Source: Hofstenia miamia (taxonomy: Eukaryota > Xenacoelomorpha > Acoela). Taken from it: DNA of 64,000 nt. Under the pieces are notes generated by a model that saw nothing but the letters and a program-made list of their open reading frames with translations, did no database searches and was not told the origin of the DNA. The stretch is from contig SCFE01000103.1 of NCBI GenBank assembly GCA_004352715.1, forward strand, positions 1,021,905-1,085,904. The letters run 5' to 3'. Made by a program: the position numbers and the translations under genes. This document shows positions 1-10,856 of this stretch, piece by piece. Positions within the stretch are counted from its first letter, which is position 1; each line of letters starts with the position of its first letter.

Positions 1-127
1 ATATATATATGTACTGTATATACATCCTTGCAAATTAACAGTATGAATCTTTTTTTATAGGATCATAAGTTTTTCAAATATCCACAGGCTGCTTAAGAAT
101 AAAGTGTTGTTTTTTCTTGATTCAATT

Positions 128-349
128 TCAAAATATATCTAACTTGCTGATGTCTTTTTTCTTATTCATTATTGATTTTTCAAATAATTTAATTGCCATA
201 TTTTGTGCTATTTTTATTTCATCATATTCAATTAATATCTTAGAATAACTTCTTTTTTGTGGGTGTGCATCTAAAATTATTTCGGAATTAAGTTGACCTC
301 CAATATGTTCTTCAATTCTTGTATTGCAATTTTGTCTGGTCTCGCCCAC
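128..349 (-). CDS. hypothetical coding-like stretch, 73 codons
   Basis: An open stretch on the minus strand with a protein-like, charged composition (segments such as NCNTRIEEHIGG and ILIEYDEIKIAQN) rather than the repetitive translation of microsatellites. No family is recognised. It has no ATG start: an in-frame stop lies just upstream of a GTG codon, directly after a pyrimidine-rich stretch ending in TTAG that resembles a splice acceptor. Its 3' end lies inside one arm of an inverted repeat whose partner is at 496-523, so it may belong to a small mobile element rather than a host gene. Confidence 0.25.
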   Translation of the reverse strand: MGETRQNCNTRIEEHIGGQLNSEIILDAHPQKRSYSKILIEYDEIKIAQNMAIKLFEKSIMNKKKDISKLDIF

Positions 350-523
350 ATTTTACTAAGTGAATAGAAGAACACAAGAGAGGTCATCTTCATTCCTAAA
401 TTATTTTACTTGCATACCCAACAGAAATAAGTAATTTTGAGATATTAATTACATTGTAGCTCTTGTAATATTTGAAAGATAATTAATGATTTAACAAAAA
501 GACATCAGCAAGATATATTTTGA
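128..523. repeat. inverted repeat, ~30-bp arms
   Basis: The left arm at 128-158 and the right arm at 496-523 are reverse complements over about 28 bases around the core GACATCAGCAAG, with a 3-base indel. The 340-bp interior holds the coding-like stretch described separately. No target duplication was identified. Confidence 0.5.
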
Positions 524-598
524 AGTAACAAGCAACAACAGCTGTGGATAATCATGAAAATAGCACAATAGGATGTCAAAAAGAATTGATAATAAAAG

Positions 599-792
599 AT
601 TTAATTCTTGTAATTCATATATATATATATATGTATATATGTATATATATATATTCATATATACATAAATGTATATATATGTAGACTAATGAATATATAT
701 ATATATATACATCTGTGCATATACATATATACATTTGTACATATATACACATACATGTATGTGTATATATACATATATATATTATATATACA

Positions 793-835
<43 letters not shown>

Positions 836-836
836 T
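599..836. repeat. TA/TACA/TATG microsatellite complex
   Basis: Interleaved (TA)n, (ATAC)n and (ATGT)n tracts, ending in a pure (AT)n run of about 25 bp that abuts the inverted-repeat element to the right. It yields artefactual Tyr/Ile open frames on both strands. Confidence 0.9.
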
Positions 837-1296
837 ACTATGTCGCTATGTACGCTTAACAAATTATATATGTCGTATATATGTACGCATCGCAAAATTT
901 ATATATGTCGCTATGTACCAGCAAGATTTTTTGTTGTTAAAAAATTGTAATGATAATATGATAATCACGCCCTCAGTGGATGTACAGACTACTATTTGAA
1001 GCCCTCTTTTGGAACAAACACAAATTTTATTGAAAATAGCAGCCTAAGTACAGCTCTATAATTACTCAACAATTTAGTGAATAATTCAGCCGGAAGTTGG
1101 ATAATTTATAGTGTATTGCACAAACATAGTTCGACTTTTAATAAATATAGCGATTCACTACCAACCAATTTCATGCAGCAATTTTTTCTGAAGATTTCTA
1201 CTCATTTTTTTCATATGTCGCTATGTACGCCCTAATATTTCGCTATGTACACTTTTTTCGAAATTTGTAGGTACATAGCAACATATTATAACTATA
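827..1296. mobile_element. MITE-like element with CGCTATGTAC motif repeats
   Basis: Terminal inverted repeats of about 25 bp: the left end reads TATAGTTATACTATGTCGC then TATGTAC, and the right end (1271-1296) is its reverse complement with few mismatches. The motif TGTCGCTATGTAC recurs in direct orientation near 841, 906 and 1216, with a variant near 1238 and an inverted copy at 1271-1283, so motifs cluster near both ends as transposase-binding subterminal repeats do. There is no coding capacity. Both sides are (AT)n, which hides any target duplication. The superfamily is not identifiable. A related motif (TGGCGCTATGTA) marks the larger element at 58,688-60,270. Confidence 0.6.
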
Positions 1297-1300
1297 TATG

Positions 1301-1303
<3 letters not shown>

Positions 1304-1344
<41 letters not shown>
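1304..1344. repeat. (TA)n microsatellite
   Basis: About 41 bp of pure TA directly right of the MITE-like element at 827-1296. Confidence 0.95.
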
Positions 1345-1350
<6 letters not shown>

Positions 1351-2540
1351 TTGGGAATCAATAACATTCTTAAAAAAATCAGTTGATGTCAACAGAATTA
1401 AAAAATCAATAGAATATTAATCAATTTTTTTTCTAAAATTATTGTCAGAATTTTTATCTTTTGATTCACATGGCTATGTATATTACTAAAATGACAATCC
1501 AACGATGAATAAGAAGTATTGAAAGTAAAAATGAAAAATCTACTTAAAATTTTTGTATAGCTAATCCTAATAGTTGGAGCCAGATAATAGTCTAAAACTA
1601 ATTGAATTAAAATTAATTGATTTGTAATTAATTGAGAACTACAATAAATAAAAATTATGTTAAAATAATTTGTAAAGCTTGAATAATTAGTTTGGAATTA
1701 TTTTTGTAGTATGTGTTCGTCTTTTGTAAATAATGCTAGTTTGATATTTAGTTTATATCATGCAATTAGGTTCTATGGAATGACCAAGTTTCATAGGCCT
1801 AATAGCACTAAATCCTTCCGAAAGACTGATAATATTAATTATATGTACCTGTAATTTATATAAAATACTGCAATTACTAAGTTCATTACATTATTGTGGA
1901 ACCAATGAATGCTATGTCAAAAAATTCAGCCCTAGGCCTTCCAATGTCATTGGTCCAATCATCTCAAGGGTGAAATTCTTCATCCAGGATAGCCTCTCAG
2001 GAGGATGTTTCTAATAAGCAGCATGCAATGCATCTACCCTCATATTAGTTCTTGTAGCAAAAAGAAAAATTCGCTATCTAAATCATCATCAATTTTATTC
2101 ATCTTGCAGACTCAATATCTATTGTACATAAACAATAACAATTTCATTACTCTTACCACAAAATTGGATTCAACTCAATATTGTCATTGCAAAACAATAA
2201 AACCCTAATCAATTTTCAAATAACACCCTCATCTCATTTTCTTTGACATGAATTTCTCGCCGCATTACAGGCTTGAGAAGATTTACCCTTTGTAGTAAAA
2301 ACTTATTATTTTCATTAAGAAGTTGGTAAGAAGCACCCTATCGTCAAAATTAAATTTTGAAATGCATTTAAGACATTACACTAGGGTGGTATAAATATCT
2401 ATCTACCTGCAGTCCTTAAGGGAGTCACTTACTGATTGCCAAAAGTGAATGGTAAGAAACTAGGATCAATATAATATTTTCACACACTTTGGCTGAAAAA
2501 CGCCCTTTTAACAACATGATTCGCTTAATTGTATATATGT
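1345..2540. other. AT-rich intergenic DNA, nothing recognised
   Basis: No protein-like open frame longer than about 67 codons, no RNA gene and no clear repeat structure seen. The open frame at 2005-2208 has an ordinary AT-rich composition and no recognisable domain. Confidence 0.6.
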
Positions 2541-2875
2541 CAGAGTGGCAAACGGTTCACATATTTTTACCCACGACCCACCCGACCCGCAGACAATTGA
2601 TGAGTGGCCAGGCCAGATCCATGGTATGTTGACCCACAACCCGCCCCATGCGTCAGAGAGTCAGCTTAACCCGGGTTGTATTTGCAATGTTTGACAAAAC
2701 TAACGTGAAAAAATGTCATTAACAACAATTTAAGACTAGGTTTTATATAGCATAGAAGATTGTATGCTAAATAGAAATGGATTGTTAATACTTTATGCAA
2801 ATCTTTCAAACAATACATTTCTCTAATCCAGCAATTTTCAAAATTTTGTCCCATGACCCGACCCGACCCCAGCAA

Positions 2876-2878
<3 letters not shown>
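2541..2878. mobile_element. candidate hAT-like non-autonomous element, GACCCG-rich
   Basis: The left end CAGAGTGGCAAACGG and the right end (reverse complement CACTTGCTGGGGTCGG) agree only loosely. GACCCG/CCCGACCC motifs sit near both ends (around 2578-2590 and 2855-2868), as in subterminal repeats of hAT elements. Flanks are ATATATGT on the left and ATATATAT on the right, a 7/8 match for an 8-bp duplication but uninformative in AT repeat. No coding sequence. It could be a fragment rather than a complete unit. Confidence 0.35.

Positions 2879-2954
<76 letters not shown>
2879..2954. repeat. (AT)n microsatellite, 76 bp
   Basis: Uninterrupted AT dinucleotides; the longest pure run in the window. 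Confidence 0.98.
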
Positions 2955-2957
<3 letters not shown>

Positions 2958-2971
2958 TATACTGTATACAT

Positions 2972-3230
2972 TGATCAGATTGATCAAACAGAAAAATCAC
3001 GCTCAGCTCGCAAATCAAAAGTTTAAAGAGCAATTAAAAATCTAGCTGAAAGATATTAACTTGCCATTATCATAAGATTATTCATGCAAAAGGCAAACAA
3101 ACTGTGCGCATCATCGCAGTATAAAAAACGGACATAAGTGTACCAACCAAGACTTAAAGGGTTAATTAAACCACATTTTCTCTAAAGCGCAATAAATAAA
3201 GACTCAAGAATACAGCAAAAACATAAAATG
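2972..3230. repeat. 259-bp direct repeat, copy 1
   Basis: Identical base for base to 3536-3794, offset 564 bp. Each copy is preceded by an (AT)n tract. No coding capacity. Either a recent repeat or an assembly duplication, because copy 2 ends exactly at a single N. Confidence 0.9.
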
Positions 3231-3360
3231 CGCATTAAGTAAATTATTTCGCATTTATATATGATCATTTGTTCACATTTTGATTAAATAACAACAGGAA
3301 TATAACTTGAGAAGAGCAATTTACTGGCGAAATATAGTGTGATTTAGACATTTAGTAGTG

Positions 3361-3480
3361 TGAATATCAATTAAAGTCAATAAATATCAATTGGTATATT
3401 TCTAATATCAATATCAACTCAATATCAATTGAATTGATATGTCCAATGATTTTTCAATTGAATTAACATCAAAGGCGCTT
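3361..3480. repeat. degenerate ATATCAATT motif cluster
   Basis: Five or more copies of AATATCAA or its complement TTGATATT in about 100 bp, including the palindromic ATATCAATTGAATTGATAT. A similar cluster occurs at 16,290-16,405. Confidence 0.5.
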
Positions 3481-3483
3481 TAA

Positions 3484-3487
<4 letters not shown>

Positions 3488-3518
<31 letters not shown>
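3488..3518. repeat. (TA)n microsatellite
   Basis: About 31 bp of TA preceding the second copy of the 259-bp repeat. Confidence 0.95.
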
Positions 3519-3521
<3 letters not shown>

Positions 3522-3535
3522 AAAATCAAGATCAG

Positions 3536-3794
3536 TGATCAGATTGATCAAACAGAAAAATCACGCTCAGCTCGCAAATCAAAAGTTTAAAGAGCAATTA
3601 AAAATCTAGCTGAAAGATATTAACTTGCCATTATCATAAGATTATTCATGCAAAAGGCAAACAAACTGTGCGCATCATCGCAGTATAAAAAACGGACATA
3701 AGTGTACCAACCAAGACTTAAAGGGTTAATTAAACCACATTTTCTCTAAAGCGCAATAAATAAAGACTCAAGAATACAGCAAAAACATAAAATG
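3536..3794. repeat. 259-bp direct repeat, copy 2
   Basis: Perfect copy of 2972-3230. It stops at position 3794, immediately before a lone N at 3795, so the sequence join here is suspect. Confidence 0.9.
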
Positions 3795-3795
3795 N

Positions 3796-3828
<33 letters not shown>
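3796..3828. repeat. (CTA)n microsatellite
   Basis: Eleven CTA units directly after the single N at 3795. Confidence 0.95.
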
Positions 3829-4479
3829 AATGTATTTATTAATTAAATGCCTAGCAATATTTAATACAGAAATTGTTCAATTGACCAAGTGCTAGTTTGC
3901 AAATTCTTATTAATTTACAACATTAATTAAATACCTTCTCAAATCTTTCACCAATACCTTATGAGTAATGCTTGCAATATCTTTTAGAGATAATGAGCTT
4001 TGTAATCTTGCCACTCTTTGAAAACACCACACATTCTTTTATGAGAAGTCTGAATTACAAACACGAGATGTTTTTTTCAAATTGTGAACATTGTTCTCCA
4101 ATAAAGCACAACCTCATAAAAGTCTACTTATATTATGCATTTGTGAATAATTTTTTGGAAACAAATGATAACAAACTGGTAAAATTTTATTATGAATAAT
4201 CTGTAGTTTGTTTAACCCAATGCTTATTTTAAACAAAGTTTTTGAAGCCCTCCCACTTTCTATAATTACAGCTAGGGAAGGAGGTCATAAATATGTAACT
4301 TTGTCTTTGTAAGAGTATAAGAAGGAATATTTCTTTGTAAAACATGAACGGTTTAATCGCTGATTGCATATACGTTCCCCCATTTCAATTCATGAACAAC
4401 ATACTTAGGGTGACTAGAAAAGAAAGAGACAGCAGTATGAGACATATGTCAATTTATAACATAGTTTCCACCAGAATTA
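3829..4479. other. AT-rich DNA, nothing recognised
   Basis: Only a 75-codon open frame (3972-4199, plus) with no recognisable domain. Confidence 0.5.
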
Positions 4480-5016
4480 ATGCTTCTTAATATGGTTTGG
4501 AACTTCTCTATTGAAATACTCTTCAGGAAATGCAGCGAATCCCCCAACACTCAAATTTTCATCATCATCGCTATCAGGTTGAGATGATTTTTTAGCAAAT
4601 TTAACAATAAACGATTACGGAACCTGAGATCAGAGAGCATGGTGGTTGTCCTAGCAGTTCCTTACTTCTTCTGTTAATATAATCTTTGATGAAGTTTGCG
4701 ACAAGTGACCTAGCAATGTCCACTTGAAGAAGCTAATCATAAAGGCGTGTTGGATCTGTATGTAACATTCACCATTTTTCGCTAGCAGTATGCAGAAGTC
4801 CGCAAAATATCTTGAATAAACAGCTTGCCCACTAGTTGTTGCAGCAATATGAAACTTTTCGCTTGGAATAAGCATTACAGAGAGCATTCTCGTCTTGTTT
4901 TGGAACAACTGGTTTTGTCTCATTTCTGCAAACGCAGAATCATGCGAGTGATTCATTGTGGACCACTGGGGATAACGATATATTGTTGCAAAGGATGGGC
5001 AATTACCTGAATACAA
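4480..5016 (-). pseudogene. unrecognised decayed coding region
   Basis: A 121-codon open stretch (5016 down to 4651) with balanced, non-repetitive composition is followed in the same frame, after three stops within about 20 codons, by a further ~50 protein-like codons containing an acidic run (DSDDDEN) and a segment FAAFPEEYFNREVP, ending near 4480. Continuity of frame and composition across the stops suggests a decayed coding exon or transposon ORF. No ATG starts the main stretch. I do not recognise the family; its setting in repeat-rich DNA makes a transposon origin likely, but this is inference. Confidence 0.35.
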
Positions 5017-7359
5017 TGTAAAGAGATCACTTTATATCTTAGTTGCTGCTTAATTCGAGTTAAAACATAAAAATGTTCAAGAGCTTAGGTATATCTCAAG
5101 CATTATGGGAATAATCACGAAAACAAGCAATAATCCCATTTGAGTTGATGTGAAGTCTTTCACACAATGATGAAATTGTGTGGTAGCAACACCTGCAAGC
5201 CAATTTTCGCCCAAAAAATATCAAGTTTGTCAATTGGCCATACAAATACTTAAGCTTTCAATCAATGTTTAAATAAATTGGCACCAATTGAAATTTAGCT
5301 AGTTCAAGATCAAAAAAAGTATAGGAACACTCTAAAACTCTGCATTGACTGTAACTGAAGAAATCTATCAAACTTCTTCCTCAACACTAATTTATTTTTA
5401 TAATGCATTTACAGTCCATTTTAAGAGCTTTTCAACAGCTGTGTAAGCTGTCCATTCTCTTTGCATTTCTTAGTGACAGAATTGAAGGGTGAACCAAAAA
5501 ATATCTAAGTAGTGCGCGATTTTGAAAAAATTCAATTGTTGATATTTAATTTTACTAACTATTGAAAAACTACTCTCGGTGTTGGGTTAACAGCAGTAGA
5601 TATTGATAATAATGAAAAATGAGTAAATAAAATTCATAGTTTTCCATAGAGCATTTAAGCTTCACTAAGAGAGCTCTTAACATTTTCCTAATTTTCTTAA
5701 TTTCCAAACCTAAGTCACTAAAGGTAGGAAGAAAGGTTCTAAGGACATTATATACGTGGGATCGAATGACTTAATTGGAAAACCTAATCATCACAAATAC
5801 TTCATACGAATATAGTCCCAAAGTCAGTTTGTTGTTACCAAAATTTTTAAATAAAGGCCTTATTACACTTCAAGTAAAACTAATTATTTATGGTAGGAAT
5901 ACAGAATTATCAGTTAAAAGTGAATAGTAAAAATATTCATTGATTTTCAAACATATAAATTATAAGAAGGAAATTTTGAGGTGTGTACAATAATTCGAAT
6001 ATAATCTCTATAAAACATCCTTTTCGATTTCCATAATTTTTAGTTGAGTAAATTTCAAATGAATTAATACAAGGCAGGCTATTTTAAATTCAATTATATT
6101 TGATGAATGTTTTGTCCACTGTACTATTAAAATATGAATGTAAATTTACTTCCTCAAAAACAATGCAGTGACTACTAAAAAAGATCTTGCTTCACTACAA
6201 AATGTAATTTAACTCCAAATTTCATCTAAATTTGGGTTTCATCGGCCTACAAATTGAAGTTATTTAACTTGCTGAGATTTCATCACAGTTATTTTTTTCA
6301 CTGCAATAGAAGATAAGTCATTTTTTAATAAATGCTCAAGACTGACAAACAATTCCAACATCTATCATTTTCTATTAGCAAAAAGAATCCTTGAAATTCC
6401 TGATGAACTCTTGGACCAACGCATCTAGTAATCCCTCGGATCCTCTTTGGATTGTAAATAATGATTATTACAAGATTTCATAGTTCAAGGGAATTGATAT
6501 CGAAATCTTGCTGTAAAAAGACTATTTACTTTGTACATTACTTATCATTTATAAATTATTAAATCCAGTTACTATTCTGTCTTGAATAAACTCACGCAAT
6601 TATATGCCACATATTTCATTAAAACTTAGGTATTGCAATACTTTTAAACTAGCCTGTATATAGTAATTGCAGAACAAATACCAATCTAAAACCAGACAGT
6701 CAGTAGTAGAAAATTTTTTCAAAAATTCTGCTCACATAGATAGCAAACGCTTTTTAAAGCTATTTTAAGGTAAAAGAAGAAAAAAAGATCATTTGATTGA
6801 AATTAAAATCGGGTGAAAAACGAGTAGCAATTAAGCAATTTTGGTTGAAACTACTAAATAAAAATTATCATGCACAATAGTTCATTATATTTGTAAATGT
6901 ACTCTATCAATTGATTATCACCTAAATTATTAATAAAACTTAAGAAAACTCAAATGTGTTTCTTCGATTTCATATAATATAGTTAAGAGTAAAATATATT
7001 ATTCCAACAAAATTTAAGAAAGCAATCATCAATGAACTAAGAGACATAATTGATAAGCAACTAAATTTAAATAAAGTTTTGTTAAATAAAATTAAAAAGT
7101 GACAGCTGGAATTAACTGTTTTTAAAATTTGCGTCATCAGAAGATTCTCATCGTAAAAAATTAATTCGTTTTAAGTAATTTTAATTATTAGTGTCTTCGT
7201 TTTTAATAATTTATAAATCAAATACATCAATAACTATTGATTCGCATAATGACTTAAATTGATTTAAAATTTAAGTTCGATATTTGTTTGTGTATTTATT
7301 GTTAATTATTAATAAAAAATATATAATAAGTAATATAATGCTACTACATAGTGCCACCG
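5017..7359. other. AT-rich intergenic DNA, nothing recognised
   Basis: About 2.3 kb without protein-like open frames, RNA genes or clear repeats on either strand. Confidence 0.6.
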
Positions 7360-7410
7360 TAAGGGGCGTACGCAAGATTTCTTTCAAGGGGACATCCCAG
7401 TCGTGATCAT
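7360..7410 (+). mobile_element. possible single transposon end
   Basis: The stretch AAGGGGCGTACGCAAGATTT followed by a G-rich GGGGACA resembles the ends of animal DNA-transposon families that start with a GGGGCGTACGCAGG-type inverted repeat. No partner end was found nearby. Confidence 0.25.
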
Positions 7411-10289
7411 TGAGCACACAACAATTGATTCAGGTGCTATTGCCAAGTAGTGTAGTTCCAAAACAACACATGGCATCCCTATGATTGTAATACAAACGCC
7501 TTAGTTCAATATCAAATAAACTAGTTGGTAGTGATCTGAGCAACTGCAGCACAAACTAGAAACTCATCAGTTATGATAACTCAAAACATTAAGTGAAAAT
7601 ATTATAAAATATTGGTAAACACAATCTTGACATTACATCAATTACAAAGGTAGCTAGCTTTGTTCTGCAGTAATCAGCTCCTTCACAAAATCAATTCTTG
7701 ATTTAGATGGAAAGCAAACCATCGCGGATATTAGAGAAGAGTTGTTCCTATTTCATCTAAGACAACTTCTACCACATACAAAATGTAGACTTTGAGACAT
7801 AGAATACTAAAACAATAAGTAAACTACAGTTTGAGGTGATGTTGTGTAATGATATTTCCTCCAAATGTTGATTATGTGCACTAGTTTTTCGAAAATTTAA
7901 AAAGTGAACATCATTCTCACAAAAAATAAATAATGATGTTATTAGATATATATATATATATATATATATATATTCCAAAAACTACTTCAAAGTCTGAAAT
8001 GTTTCTAGTAAGAATTGGGCTTAAGAAAATTAAGCAATACTTCTATCGAGTCCTAATATGATGACAACCTTACAAATAGATTAAGCTTTCTCTGATATGC
8101 TTGAAATTGTGTGGTAAATTTTTGTGCTCGATTTAAGAAAACTTTTAGAGTGTGACACTGGAATAACAATAGGAGCCATTTGGTGGAATGACGGCTGATA
8201 ATTTTTGCTCGATCAGCTAATCATGAGAACAGTTCAAAAAGGCGGTTATTCTTTTCTACCGTTTTATATTTTGAATGGGATGAGGTAGAAATTACAAAAG
8301 ACAGAAAAATCTCGTTTAATGAGATAGCAATTTCTACACAAATCCACTTTGAATGCATGTATTGTCTTTTTGTAAGTTTAACAAATTTAATGGAAGTTGA
8401 TTCACAAACATTGATATTATAAATATACAGAAAATATCTTAAATTTTGCTGTCCAATGAAGAATACTTGCACTGCACAATTTTCTCCAATAAATGCCTGC
8501 TATTTTCAATGAATTTAAATTTCTGTATTATTACTAATATATTTCATATCTTAAACAAATTGGAATTAAAACGGATGCTTAGCACTTCAAATTTCAGAAA
8601 ATATATTAAAAATCGACACTCAGGGTCTTAAGAACCTTTTTAATTCCGCATTTTCATTACAAAAATAGCATATTTTAGTTATTGATTTGATATTTGAAAA
8701 GATTCTCGTCAGTATGAATTTGATTATTATATAATTTATGTAAATTGGATAAACGAAAACGGTGTTATTGATTCTATTTATTAAGAAATTTGATTGTTTA
8801 TTATTTTGCCAAATTCAAAGATTTCTTTAAAATGGAGTAATTAGGAACGTATTTTGTGAAAACCGTATAAACTGCTGGCGTTCTAACAAAGCAACAAAGT
8901 CATAAAATAAAGTTTTATTAGTTTGATGAAGAAGACAAAGGTCTCAAGAGATGGCAATAAAGCCGAAAATAAAATTATACCAACATAGTAAATAAATAAT
9001 GCATTCAATGTAAAAATAAGATAAATATATTTCGTCTGCTCATCACTTGCAATAAAAATGAGTTTTCATTAGGGATCTCCCATGTAAGGTTTGATTAAGA
9101 AACACCTTGGTCATGAAATCAACAATTGTTTTATGTAAAAAAGTTCTTCTGTTGATCTAAGAACAAAATTTCAGCAGTAGCAAAAAATTCTGAGACAGTT
9201 AATTTTCTTAAGTTTTTTTGCTAATGACAATTAAAATTATTTCCCCCAACGTACGTAAGTGTACATGCCAATGAAATTTACATCACTCATAAAATTGCAT
9301 CAAAATAATAAACTCCAAATATTGATATTCCACAATTGAAAATAGATATTTAATATGACTGGCGTTAATTCATAATAATGAACTGGAAATTTATTCATAT
9401 TAAACACTGTATTTTTTGTAATGTTGCATTCTAAAATTAATAAAGCAGTGAAATGAAGGTAATGTGTCTCGAATCCTATTACTTTGAAGATTTATTTACC
9501 AAGTATGCAAAAATTCCATTTTTGAAAGGCAATGTCTGAGCATATCATATCATGTTCAATAATTAAGGAAAAATGTGTGAGGTGGGTATGGGTGTACTTC
9601 TTTCAAATTCTGAAAGGTTCAATTTTGAGGTAGGCAAAAATAAAATAGAACCTTAGGCAAAACTAATAAAACTCCATAGAAAGTTGAAATTATCAAAAAA
9701 ATTAGATTTTAATTATTTTCTATAAGTAAAAACATAATTTATCCTTAATCAAGTAAGTACAATTTTTTGAATATAAGAAGACATAGAAAATTTTAACGTA
9801 TCTTTTGAGCAAACAAACATCAACTTGCTCATGTAAAAAAGTTTTTGTATTTGCAATCACCAAGGAGAATTATCAATTCAGTACATTGTGCAGCAAGTAA
9901 TTGACCAGTTTTTTGACGCCCTTAAATGAAATTCAGCTGAAAATACTGTATTTCTAGCATAAAACAAGCCTGAGCAAGAGTTCAAAAGCTGATTAGAAAA
10001 AAAATCAATTGAAGTCCTCCTTTAAAAAAAATAAGATATGATTGAACAATATTTTTCATTAAAAATATCTATTATAAATGTATAGATTTACAATCAAAAT
10101 ATAAATATTTTATATTGTTGAAATAATCTAACATCAAAACTGAACAAATATTAGCAAAAGTGTAATAATGCTTTAGAATAAGCTTACAAAGTTAAATGTT
10201 GTGCTGCTATTAGATAGAATTTCGGAACAGCCAAGAAGAAAGTAACTCAAAATTACGTTGGTGTTTCTCTCTAAAGCAAGAAGAAATAG

Positions 10290-10292
<3 letters not shown>
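7411..10292. other. AT-rich intergenic DNA with one (TA)n tract
   Basis: Contains a (TA)n microsatellite at 7946-7973. Otherwise no supported gene; open frames at 8221-8472 (minus) and 8446-8631 (plus) overlap on opposite strands and show no domain. Confidence 0.6.

Positions 10293-10324
<32 letters not shown>
10293..10324. repeat. (AT)n microsatellite
   Basis: Pure AT run; its last eight bases form one side of the ATATATAT duplication flanking the hAT derivative. Confidence 0.95.
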
Positions 10325-10328
<4 letters not shown>

Positions 10329-10738
10329 GGTGTGCAGCTAAGCTTTTCTCGCGGGTATGCGGCTACTGCTAAGCAACATTTTCTTTTATTACACTTTTTT
10401 TAAGAATTTTGGAAGAACGCGAGTCAATATCCGACCCTAAAAAGACTTTTTCGATGGATCTTTCAAATTACTGGGACGCAAAATAACTGCGAAAGTGCAT
10501 TTAGCGCTGCAGAAAACAAAATGACTTCGCGACGTACTAGACTTGGCACTAAACATAAACTCATGGTCATTAGCAATTTATTCTGGTTGTATTCTTTAAT
10601 TTGCTTTTCTATATTTGGTACGGCTACAGCTAGAGCAATTTACGGCTACGGCTAAGGTTTCTATTTCGGCTACGGCTACTGTTTTCAAGTGAAGCAACAG
10701 CTACGGTTAGCGCATTTAGCCTTAGCCGCACAACTCTA
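10325..10738 (+). mobile_element. hAT-type deletion derivative with terminal inverted repeats
   Basis: A 414-bp element. The left end TAGAGGTGTGCAGCTAAG and the right end (reverse complement TAGAGTTGTGCGGCTAAGG) match at nearly every position and follow the hAT end pattern (TAGNG..TGC). Subterminal CGGCTA motifs recur near both ends. The flanks are ATATATAT on each side, the 8-bp length expected for hAT but ambiguous inside (AT)n. The interior retains a fragment of a hAT transposase C-terminus, so this is an internally deleted copy mobilisable only in trans. Confidence 0.75.
10486..10655 (+). pseudogene. hAT transposase C-terminal (dimerisation) fragment
   Basis: The plus-strand frame gives CESAFSAAENKMTSRRTRLG followed by a short hydrophobic stretch. 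This matches the conserved C-terminal block of hAT transposases, in which a Ser/Glu-x-x-FS-A motif precedes a T-x-R-R-x-R-L sequence; the block contributes to dimerisation. A tryptophan-containing segment (DLSNYWDAK) lies just upstream in another frame. The fragment runs on without a proper end into the CGGCTA-rich subterminal region and stops at 10,653-10,655. The zinc finger and catalytic core are absent. Non-functional alone. Confidence 0.75.
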
Positions 10739-10856
10739 ATATATATAATAATAATAATAATAATAAGTATTCTTGTATAGCGCGGGCACTCTACAAAGAC
10801 TCTGCCGCGCTCAGAGTTACAATGTTAAAATAAACAACAGTACAAATTAGGTAAAG

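Noticed and set aside
715-999. Open frames rich in Tyr, Ile and His
   Set aside because: They are translations of TA/TACA microsatellites and of the MITE-like element; similar cases at 2666-3033, 7769-7978, 38,176-38,412, 42,846-43,124 and 55,586-55,831 were discarded for the same reason.
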